In this document: positions 10,581 through 20,252 of the stretch, piece by piece
Layout of the letters: each line of letters starts with the position of its first letter
How positions within the stretch are numbered: the stretch's first letter is position 1
Assembly (NCBI RefSeq): GCF_000003815.2
Contig: NC_049991.1
Coordinates: 17,704,580-17,768,579, forward strand
From: Branchiostoma floridae
Taxonomy: Eukaryota > Chordata > Leptocardii > Amphioxiformes > Branchiostomatidae
Direction of reading: 5' to 3'
Length of the DNA stretch: 64,000 bases
Program-made: the position numbers and the translations under genes
The notes under the pieces: model-generated
What the model saw: the letters and a program-made list of their open reading frames with translations, nothing else
Told to the model about the DNA's origin: nothing
The model's database searches: none

Positions 10581-12285
10581 TCCGTCTATCCGTATCGAAA
10601 CCTTTCAGCCCAAAAACTATTCGTCACTTACCTGCCGTTTATCTGCTTAGTCAGCAAATCTGCCAGCATCAGTGACGAGCTATCGATCAGACGAGCGCTT
10701 CTTTCCTGCGTTTTTACGATGATTCTCGGTACTAAACAGGCTTTTTCCACCGCCGGCTGCGGTGCGTCCGTACGTACACTATCTATTTCCCAGACTAATA
10801 AAATCTTATCCAGACTAATAAAATTTTATTATTACTATGTTTTATGCATATATAGTACTAGGAAGGATGCGATTGGCGTATTAGGGGTTGTTATTGAGTT
10901 GCGCAGAACCATGCTCCTTGCTGTACTTCATTAAATGTTATGTTTATTTTTTATGCATTTACGTCATTGGGAGGGAATTCGGAATACGATTGACGTATTA
11001 AGGGTTGTTCTTTAAGACGAGTTGCGCAGAATCATGCCTTCCGATATTCAGACTAATCTCTTGATGTAGCTTATGACTAGTCAAGTAAGAACTGTCCTTG
11101 AAATGTGTCCTTGATGGAACCATACGATTGTTACAGTACGTTTGTCTTTGTTTTGAGATTTAGGGTATATTTTCGGGAAGCGACAGGTTAATTTTTATAG
11201 ATGCAATAATTTTTGTTTAAATGTGATTTACGTTTTTTAAACATATGGGCTGACATATTCCTGACTATGAATGGTTGTCACATCAATGCTAATATGACAT
11301 TCGTTTAAATCTGTCATACAGTGCGGGAAAATTCAAACCCTGAGTAGCCGTCATTGATACTTCTTATGATAGATCACATTGCTTTATTATTGGGGATGAG
11401 TTTCACTTTAGAATGGAATGATCTAGATACGCTATTTTGCGTGATGAGCTATTCACGTTTCTAGAATCCAGTACAGCAGATTTCACGAAATTCGATGCTA
11501 CAGACAGATTTGTATATATCTTTAGGTGCCACAACTCCCATAATATAAAGATAGGCAAATATATAAAAGACTGATTAGTTATTAGAAAGAATACCGAAAC
11601 TCATGGTTAGCCTTACTCGATTTTTTTCAACGCTATATCAAAGACTTGTTTTAGCCCTTATTGTCATGTTGTTTAGGATGTTAAGTTTTCTTGTATACAT
11701 CTATTTTGTACTTTGTGTGATAGTCGTTGCCATACGTTGTACCATCTACAATAATTTGTCGTGCAATAAAGTTCTTTCTTTCTATATCTTGTTAAATGGC
11801 CATCACCTAGCTCGGTGCCTCACTAGACGAGTGAGGAAGCGGCGATCCTGATATGTCTCGTTGTCTGACATGTAACACGCAGAAATATTAATAATTCTAT
11901 TTACCGAACAATATATTTCAACAATATATATACATACGTAGTCTCATTGCAAGCATCGAAACCCTTCTTGTAGCGATTGCATTTTTTATTGAAAATCTCT
12001 CAAAATGTATGTTAAATCGTTTATAATCCATTTACATAGTAAATTGGCAATCGTAACGCTGGCAGTAAAGCTGGCAACTTATGATAACTTCATAACAAGA
12101 AATAATATGTACAATTCAGTTTTTAAAGCGGACTCAAAAATAACATTTCCGAATCTTATCATATTGATTTTTTACAACAAAAATGTCTGTCATGAACTGT
12201 CATGAGATATGTGCATTTGTTGAAGAAAGTAACTTTAGTTTGTCACTGATGACACGAGTCAAATCTATTGTGTGACTTCTTGCAA
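10581..12285. other. intergenic between LRR receptor and first TNF gene
   Basis: AT-rich. A LINE-3'-end-like stretch at about 11640-11780 ends in GTGCAATAAAGTT. Sequence around 11510-11560 resembles 3418-3470 (TATATCTTTAG then ACAACTC), a possible dispersed repeat. No gene is seen. Confidence 0.4.
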
Positions 12286-12286
12286 A

Positions 12287-12292
12287 TTTATT
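12287..12292 (-). terminator. possible polyadenylation signal of TNF gene A
   Basis: On the - strand AATAAA starts at the base right after the TGA, so the 3' UTR would be only a few tens of bases if this signal is used. It may instead be fortuitous. Confidence 0.4.
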
Positions 12293-14846
12293 TCATATCA
12301 TGAAAGCACCAAAGAAACTTGAAGATTCCTCAAAAGAAATCATTTGCGCGTTAGAGACCGAAATCGAAACCTTGTCCCCCTTCTCTAGCCTGAAGACCCC
12401 GCCCTGAAACGACGTGTAAAGTCCAAACTCAGTTCTCTTAGACCAACACGTGCTTCTTGAACTTTTCATTATAAGCTGTGGTTCCGGATAAGAAGATTGT
12501 TTGAATGTGTAATGAATGAGCTGAAAAATGTTAGCATCCTTGTCTGAATGTTCTTCCGGGTTTTCATTTAGGAACCTGTAGGACAGTTGTGAGTAGATGT
12601 AGTACAGTCCATCGACGGGAATTATGAGGTTTCCTCCTCTGTACTTCATTCCGTTAGCCAGGGTGGCCAGGCCCTGTTCGCTCTCCCAGGACCGCAGTTT
12701 CACTTCTCCGTGGTGTTCTGTTTTGAAAAGAAAAGAAAAGAAAAGAAAAGAGAAGTTAGTGTAAGAAAAAAAACAGAAGAACAAGTGGCTTTCAAAATCG
12801 CTGTTGATCTTGTACAGGCCAAGCACCTTAAGGTTGCTGCTCCGATTGACAAGAAACAGTTAAAAAACGGTACAGCTTTATATAACTACTTTCTTAGCAG
12901 TTTTGCTATCTGGGAATGCCTATCCTGCTACGGTATAACATCAGTCATTTTTTGCCTATACAATATTTTCAATTGCACTGTTTGCTTTGAGCAAACATGT
13001 ACTACAGTAATCGTTCCTTAACAGTCATGCAATCGACCACCGTGATTATTTCAACGTTTCATACTTTGATGTTTCTTATGATACCTAACCTGCAGTAACA
13101 TTTGTCTTATACATACAATATTGTCAATTGCTCCATGTTCTTTAAGCAAGGATGCACTGAACTAATATTTCAGTCACTCTCCAAGCAGAGGTTCGGCTCC
13201 GGCTATTTTGAGTGTTTAGGCGTTTTCGCCGGACTTTCTATATTGTGCCGTTTTCTTCATGTCTGCCGGGCAATGAGCCAAACCTCAGCTTAGAGGGTAG
13301 AACAACACAACACGTGGGTCTTACTCCGCAAGTTCTGTCGCGGGTTTCCCGTCAGATGTGCCATGGGTTTCCTGGAGCCGGGGGACCAGCCGGTCTGGAT
13401 GGGCGGTCCGACCTGGGTGTGGTCGGCTGCGGCTTTCTGGTCTTCTTCTTGCTCCAAAAGCATTCTCACGGCCTGTAAGATGGAGGTGTTGGTTGATTTG
13501 CAATGATCACTCAAAGGCGATGATTACTTTTTCAGATCTCTTTCTAATCCTTGTAATTCAACTATAAGAGTGAAAATATCAATTTCTTATCATGAATGTC
13601 ATACATTTGCCTCAAGATCATTGAAGATTCACCGACTCAAATCAGTTAAAACTTTTTTTTACTCTTTTATTATAACACCCTGTGCATCTCACTTTTGTGA
13701 CAACTCGTTTCACAATTCAGTTGAATACTTTTGATTCTTCATTCAAATGTTCTTTCAACATCAACTAAGACATGGTAATCAAAAAGATTAAAGATTTTGT
13801 GAATTTTGTCAAACTGCCTATCAAACTGTTTGGAGACTGCGCTATGTTTGAGTGCCATAAACTCAACACAAGGCTTACGTAAGCGGACTTTGCTCTCCGT
13901 GAAAAAACAACTTGTCGACCGTTGCACCATCACATGACATTAGTGGGCAATAACCATTGTTTATCAACAGACTTAAAACATCAACTGAATTCTTCTGCAG
14001 AAATGAGTCACATTTTCCCTTTTGGATTGCTGACTGTATAATGTCCTTTCAAACCGTTGATTTCGTCTCGAATTCTGACAAGCAAACGTAGTACGTAGAC
14101 ATGAAATTATGAACTTTTGACCTTTGTGAAAGTGAAAGAGTTTTAAACTTGTTTTCGTGAAGATTTGACGCTTTATTTGTGACTAATTAAAAGATTTGAT
14201 GATTTCCATTTTCACCAAGACGAAAAGAACTGTAAATGCCACCCTACTCTTTATCTTGCTCACCTTGTAAACAAAACAGATCTAGACCAAGACTTTATTT
14301 ACAAATTGACCGGTACTTCCCGGCTCGTGAAAACAACTTTAAATTTTCCTCCCTACCAGACTCTACCGTATACCAGACTGACTACGCTGGCTAGTAGTAT
14401 TACAGGGAGAATAATTTGCCAGGGGAGTTTTGCTACCAGAGAAGTTGGCCGATCTCTTGAGGGGAAACATGAACCTTAGCGTAGACTGACTCCCCTGGCC
14501 AATTTCCCGACTTTTCCCCGGAATTCTACGATCCCCGCATCCCCATAGGAAGGTCAGATGGAGGCTACCCTACCTCATCCACAGTAGCAGTGATGTTCCA
14601 GCGGTCACTGCCGTGTCCTGGGAGGTCCAGCTTCTCGTAGGCGCTCCTTAGCTGGTCAATCTGCTGGCCGAAGTAGACCCACATCGTGGCCAGTCCGGCA
14701 AGCAGGCCCGCGCAGAAAAACGCCAAGACTGAGCACAACACCACGAGCGTACAGTGGCTGTTACAGGCTTTTCGCTCGTAGATGTCATCGGCTAAAGGAG
14801 CGGTGGAACACTCGCTGTCTTGACGCTTAGAACTGCGTGCTGCCAT
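12293..14846 (-). CDS. TNF-superfamily ligand A (TRAIL/RANKL-like), 3 exons, 281 aa
   Basis: Exons: 14846-14574 (phase 0), 13472-13325 (phase 1), 12717-12293. Donors are GTAGGG and GTAAGA; acceptors are TTACAG and AAACAG. This is a type II membrane protein: a short cytosolic N-terminus containing RQDSECSTAPL, a TM helix at about aa 30-58, a stalk, then a TNF homology domain starting at AHLTGNP. Landmarks include GLYYIYSQLSYR, CWSKRTEFGLY, FQGGVF and the terminal SSFFGAF. CWSK matches the TRAIL loop whose Cys binds zinc at the trimer axis. A second TNF gene lies head-to-tail upstream at 15731-19079 with the same N-terminal motif and the same predicted length, so this is a tandem duplicate. Gene A has no intron after SQLSYR, where gene B has one. 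The AATAAA at 12292-12287 directly follows the stop. A role as a trimeric cytokine acting on TNF receptors is inferred from the family. Confidence 0.85.
12721..12755 (-). repeat. (CTTTT)n microsatellite forming the acceptor polypyrimidine tract of TNF gene A
   Basis: Five to six AAAAG units on the + strand read as CTTTT repeats on the - strand and end 3-4 bases before the AAACAG acceptor of the last exon of gene A. Repeat-length changes here would alter the splice-site tract. Confidence 0.7.
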
Positions 14847-15730
14847 TTTTGCCTTCCTGTCCGTTTTCCGGGGGAGAAATAGGGACCTGCCGGGAGTGAG
14901 TACTACCTGTGCCTACGCCTGATGCAATCTGAAGTGTCAGCTTTGTGGGGTGTTGAGCAAATAGAAACTTAGCTACGAGGTTGGCACAGGCAAACTTTGG
15001 CCTACCAATCACGCTTGTGACGTGTTTTCGTTGCATAGTGCAATAATGACAACACTGTCAGCAATCGTACCCACAGTTTGACTCCTAAGGTATGAAAAAA
15101 GAACAATGGGCATACAAATCAATCACATATAGACCTGTAAGAGCATGTTCGACATGTATGTGTTTAATTTGTCAAAGACTAGTTTATGGTCTGGAACAGA
15201 AGATCAACAAAGTGACGTTCGGTAAGCCCTTTAATGACCTTTAAGTAATTCGATACACAGCTAACTTTGTATGGGGTACATTAACAACACGTTCACAAGA
15301 ATACACAGTTTGTGACATTACAGCTAGTGACAAAGTGAACTTAAAAAAAGAGCTTATTTGCCAAAATCTAACATCTAAGCTGTTTGCAGCCTTCGAAGAT
15401 TACAAGCGCATGACAAGTCAATGTTACAGCGTCATTCTCTTCGGGTAGACGTTGAGGCAGTTTGAAAAGGTTTTTTGTTCGACAAAATATTTAAAAAATG
15501 ACAGTTTTCCCTCGAAAAGTGTATGAAAAGCATTAGATGTAGCAATGCACTTAACATGTCAATAATTCATGCCCTTGGCTTATTAAACGATCGTTTTGCC
15601 CATAACTCATAATAGTTTACCCTTTACTTTATACTATATACTTTTATTTTTCTTACGCAGTCAATACATACTTAACATATAACAGGTTACCTGACAACAT
15701 TATTCTAGTAGTTACAACAGGTGACTCTCA
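14847..15730. other. spacer between the two TNF genes
   Basis: About 0.9 kb separates the start codon of gene A from the stop of gene B. It must hold the promoter and 5' UTR of gene A. I recognise no specific promoter element or gene. Confidence 0.4.
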
Positions 15731-18700
15731 TCAATACAACATAAATGCACCGAAGAAGCTCGACGTTTCGTCAAAGCAGATGAGAGGGGCGTTCGACACT
15801 GAGACCCAGATCTTGTCCCCCTTCTGCAGCTGAAACACCCCGCCTTGAAACGACGTGTACAGCCCGAACTCCACTCTCTTGGACCAGCACGTGCTCTTCG
15901 CCGTCTTCATGATCTGCTTGGGTTCAGGGTAAGAGTTCCTCCTGTACGTGTAGTGGATGATCTGGAAGACTCTCTCTTCCTTGCCCGAATCTTCCGGTAG
16001 GTCGTTCCTAAACCTGTAGTAGGGGAGGGAGATATTGAAAGTTTACTGGTATTTGCAAGTTCATGACCTGTTTGGGTTTCAAGCAAGAGTTCCTTCTGTA
16101 CGTGTAGTGGATGATCTGGAAGACTCTCTCCTCCTTGCCCGAATCTTCCGGCAGGTCGTTCCTGAACCTGTAGTAGGGGAGGGAGATATTGAAAGTTTAT
16201 TTGCAAGTTCATTACATGGTTGGGTTCTGGGTAAGAGTTTCTCCTGTACGTGTAGTGGATGATCTGGAAGACTATCTCCTCCTTGCCCGAATCTTCAGGT
16301 AGGTCGTTCCTGAACCTGTAGTGGGAGGGGGTATCATTTACAACTTTTTGATTTATTTATTTGATCTATTTAACTTTTAAAACTTTTAAGAATAAGGATT
16401 CTACAATATGGAAAAGGTATATCTAAGCACAAAAATCACAAACGTAGGGCAATCATTGAACATGCATGACAGCATGTGAAACTTTGGAGACGTTTGAAAA
16501 GTCAATTTTTTGCTTTTAATTAGTTGATTTTTGATTTGTCCATCTTTGCAAAGGGAATTCTTTGAGAGGCTCTGGTAATCATTCTGCCTTCTTCTGACCT
16601 TAAATATTTTGCCCAGGGATGTCAGAGTACCGACTGTAGGGCATTTAATCCCCCCCCCCCTACCCCCACATACACACCTGTAGGGCAGATTGTAGGAGAC
16701 TAACAACAGAAATCACGCACAGGAGGCTGAAATGGCTTGGCCATGTCATGAGAATGGTTGACGACAGAATTAAAAGAAAAAATTGCCCTAGCTAACTTGC
16801 AGACTTGACGGTAAAAGAAAAAGGGAAGACCAAAAACCACATGGAGGAGAACAGTGTCAGATGACCCGGCGTCTATGTGTCTCTCCTGACAGTCAGTACA
16901 GTCTGAAGAACAGGACAGACCCAGATGGAAGAAAAGTGGCATTGCCTTATGTCTCACCAGGGACGAAGAGGATAAGTAAGTACCTGTAAGACAGCTGTGA
17001 GTAGACGTAGTACAGTCCGTCTGCAGGGATGACCAGGTTCCCCCGGTTGTACTCCATGCCGTTTGCTAAAGTCGCCAGGCCGTGCTCCGTCTCCCAGGTT
17101 TTGATCTTCATAACCTCGTTTTCTTCTCCTGTGGGACAGAAAATTGTGAAAAATGTTAGTGTGTGCTTTCATACGCCAGTATCAATGTGGGAAGAACCTT
17201 GATTCGTATACAAAGTCGAAACATATACATATACATGTACATGTACAATCTTTTGTATCTGTATCTGTATCGTCGTCGCCGTCTCTCTCTCTCACCCTCT
17301 CTCTATATATATATTGGCTTAAGTATCTATCTATCTATCTATATATGTAGAAACATTGGCTTAGTTATCTATATATCTATCTCTTGTGTCACCGGAAGGA
17401 TGACCTGAACTGAACTGAACTATCTCTACATGTTATATATGAATTAACCGATGTGAGCAACCTTTCATTTGACATCAAACAATTCGTCATACCTAAACTT
17501 TGTTTAAAACTTTTTGTTATAAGGTAGATCCGATAGATATCTATTTGAACTGTTTTCTACTGATCTTCTGGAATATGAAGATGCCGCTTCAGTTAATTGA
17601 CAATACTAATGATATGCACGTACGATTTGGATAGTGGTTGGGTTCGGGGTTCCCTGTAAGGTGAGCCATGGGCCTGTCCCGTCCTCTGGCCCAGGCGCTC
17701 GGCAAGGGCGGCCCGACCTCGACATGGTCCCGCTCAGCTAGGTACTTCTGTAGCGCCTGAGGAAGGATATGTTTAAAATAAGGAATTCAATGGTGATAAA
17801 TGCCAGGTAAGTGACCAGTGTGGCGTTTAATACTGTGGCGTAACTGGTAGAGCGTTCGGCTCGGAATCGAAAGGTGCCGAGTTCGATACCCACTATGCCC
17901 CGACGTTTTGCCCTTGGGAAAGGCACTTTACACGACTGACCCTAATTGTGCGCCAAAAATACACTACGGATTTGGTGCAGCCTTAACCAACTCAGCAGTC
18001 CGATGTGCAATGGTTCAGTGTGACAGGTCTTTTAATGTAATATAACCAGCTACTGCAGCGCCGCGTGCCGAAGGGCAATCTTACCGACTACTAAAAGTAT
18101 ATGGATAACATGCATTTTCTAATCCAAACTTTCGTGTAGTAACAAGTGTTGCGTTAACTTTGTTTTGGTGAACTTTCTTCAGTCTTATGTGAAAATTACA
18201 TTTTATATCACTCTTATTTCTTAAGCTGTTTTTGTAGAATCATGACGTTTCATGCCAATACATAACTTCACTTTAAACCAACTGCGCACGCCCAACTTTA
18301 ATTTGCACTATGTTGTGTCGAACAGTACTGCGTCATTGATGACAAAGAAAATTCCCCGCCAAAAGCAACCTTTGAAACGAACAAGTCTATCTTGTTATAA
18401 GTCCGTACGCAGCCTAAACACATATTTTGGGCTGACAAAAATAACAATGATCACTTTAACCTCCTTTTACTTCAAGAAACAAAACACATCTTCATACCAA
18501 CAAGAGATTTGTCTGGCTTGACCGATAAACTCAGAATTCAAGTAGGGTTCTATCAAAGCCGAAAAGCACCCAATTGTCATCAATGACGGAACTGCCGTGA
18601 TTTCGCTTGACAGCGCAAATAGAAATTGACTAAAATTCCAAAAGAACTTGTAGTTCAACGACGTTATCAAAATATTCCGTTCACAGCCTCCCTCGTGACC

Positions 18701-19079
18701 TAAGAAATACAAGACACGTAAATAAACATATCTCCTTCAAAAATTGTATCATAAAATCATTAGGAAACATTCTGCTATGATACTGTACTCTTACCTCATC
18801 AACGAGTGCCGAAATATTCTCATTGTTCCTCTCCCATCCTTGCAATTCGTCAACTTTCTCGTAGTCGCGTTTCAGTTTTGCAATTTTCTGACTGAAGGAT
18901 AACCACGTACAAACTAACCCCACGGCGGCGGCAAGCGAACACACCAGCAACACGACACAGAAGACGGACATACAGACGCTGCTAAGGGCACGAGTCGGCT
19001 CCCTGTAGTCGGTTTTGGACATGTCCGGATCTAGCGGGGCGGTGGAACACTCACTGTCCTGGCGGCCCATGCGAGGCAT
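15731..19079 (-). CDS. TNF-superfamily ligand B (TRAIL/RANKL-like), 4 exons, 281 aa
   Basis: Exons: 19079-18795 (phase 0), 17756-17624 (phase 1), 17128-16984 (phase 2), 16013-15731. Donors GTAAGA, GTACGT and GTACTT and acceptors CCTCAG, CCACAG and CTACAG all fit the reading frame. The N-terminus has RQDSECSTAPL, shared with gene A, then a TM helix at about aa 33-60. The TNF homology domain starts at AHLTGNP and contains GLYYVYSQLSYR, CWSKRVEFGLY, FQGGVF and SSFFGAF. The CWSK Cys (TGC at 15889-15887) is the family's zinc-ligand position. Total coding length is 846 nt, identical to gene A, but the domain is split after SQLSYR. The intron before exon 4 holds two extra partial copies of that exon and a LINE fragment. 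Orthology with one vertebrate ligand is uncertain; membership of the superfamily is secure. Confidence 0.87.
16014..16325 (-). repeat. two tandem partial copies of TNF-B exon 4 with acceptor sites
   Basis: Exon 4's first ~105 bp plus its upstream intron sequence (CCTCCCC..TACAG acceptor) recurs at about 16060-16162 and 16205-16316, a period of about 145-149 bp. Both copies keep the opening FRNDLPEDSGKEE and the acceptor but lose the 3' half of the exon. Reading on from either copy runs into intron sequence and stops. They are therefore decoy or cryptic exon starts, not whole exons. Confidence 0.85.
16715..16980 (+). mobile_element. non-LTR retrotransposon fragment (C-terminal end of RT ORF, decayed)
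   Basis: On the + strand, antisense to TNF gene B, a degenerate translation gives RRLKWLGHVMRM near 16721 and KRKRGRPKTTWRR near 16812. This is the signature C-terminal region of LINE reverse-transcriptase ORFs (WLGHV.RM ... GRP...W). In-frame stops and gaps show that it is dead. It lies in the last intron of gene B. Confidence 0.75.
17215..17375. repeat. low-complexity microsatellites in TNF-B intron 2
   Basis: Runs of TACATATACATG, TGTATC, CTCTCT and TATCTATCTA follow one another within about 150 bp. Confidence 0.7.
17826..18090 (+). repeat. tRNA-derived SINE in TNF-B intron 1
   Basis: A tRNA-like head (GGCGTAACTGGTAGAGCGTT, B box GAGTTCGATACCC near 17880) and the shared GGGAAAGGCACTTTACACGA body are followed by GTGACAGGTC..CCAGCTACTGCAGCGCCGCGTG. 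That last block recurs at 23120-23215 and inverted at 29440-29490, so it is a repeat module of its own. Confidence 0.65.
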
Positions 19080-20252
19080 GGTGGCAAGAAACTGTAAACT
19101 TTACCAGAACGATAAAGAACAGGGACAACGGTTCTATTGGAACGTGGTTTGAACAACACTGCGTTATAGGAGCATGTTATACATTGTACCATTACGTCAC
19201 ACTTACAGCAATTTCCGGACACGTGACACAGTAAATGTTTGATGGGGAAAAATCAGGTGCTTGTTTGATCAATGTGAGTCACGTGATACTTGCGTGTTTG
19301 ACCGCAAAATGGGCAAAGTAGACTGTTGTTTCATTGTTGACGAGTCTGGGCTTGAGAGAGAAGATATAAATGATCTACATTATTATATTGGGCACTGAAA
19401 TATAGTGGCAATCTTTGTGCAACAGTTTATCCTTACCGATTTATTGGTGTTACCGCAGACTACATTAGTTTTCGTGAGATGTCATAATTGACTTCTACTT
19501 CAACCTCTAGCTCAATGTAAAGAAAATATTCAGAAACCTGCTAATTGGATCTGAGCTTTATATACTTTTTTTCTTGAGATGTTTTTGACGTTATAGTTTA
19601 CAGTTTACAAATGGCACACTTTTCAGACAATCTACCGGTAAAACTACTGAATGACAAACTTTTGTATCAACTTGTAAAGGCAAAGTTTTCATATGGAAAT
19701 GTTTTTTTACATTACATGGGGGTTTGAAAGACTGCAGCTACATTGTCCAATCTCTACATCACACCATTAGTTATGCCTTATCTAATGAAGAAAAGAAAAT
19801 GCTGTGATACAGTATCATTTATTCTGAATGCAGAAAGATGTACTGTACAAAACCTCTCCCCAGTTGGGTTCTGATACACAACACAACACAGTTTCTCTTT
19901 TGCAATGAGGAAGAGTTCAGTCATTTCTGTCATAGATCCATATAGATGTACTGTACATGTCAAAACCTTCCCCCAGTTGTTTCTGATACACAACACAAAG
20001 AGTTTCTCTTTTGCAATGAGGACGAGTTCAGTCATTTCTGTTCTAGATCCATATACTAAACCTGTTAATAATCTTAACAGTTTCAGTTTATACTGTCTAT
20101 CCACATTAGATCCCACTTGCACAAGGAAGGTCTATCAAGAGCCAAAAAATGCTGAAAGTTATGCTGTAGGACATACAGTAATGAAACAAAACATAACTAA
20201 TACAACAAAAATACATTCAAGTAATGATTGCTTAAGGTTTCATCAAAAAGTA
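19080..20252. other. intergenic between TNF gene B and DDX47, with a local tandem duplication
   Basis: A unit of about 110 bp is duplicated at about 19836-19944 and 19945-20055. Both copies contain GATACACAACACAA, TTTCTCTTTTGCAATGAGGA and AGATCCATATA. No gene is seen. Confidence 0.6.

Noticed and set aside
15907-16212. 101-aa - strand ORF over the TNF-B exon copies
   Set aside because: It reads the exon sequence in the wrong frame; the true frame gives FRNDLPEDS.
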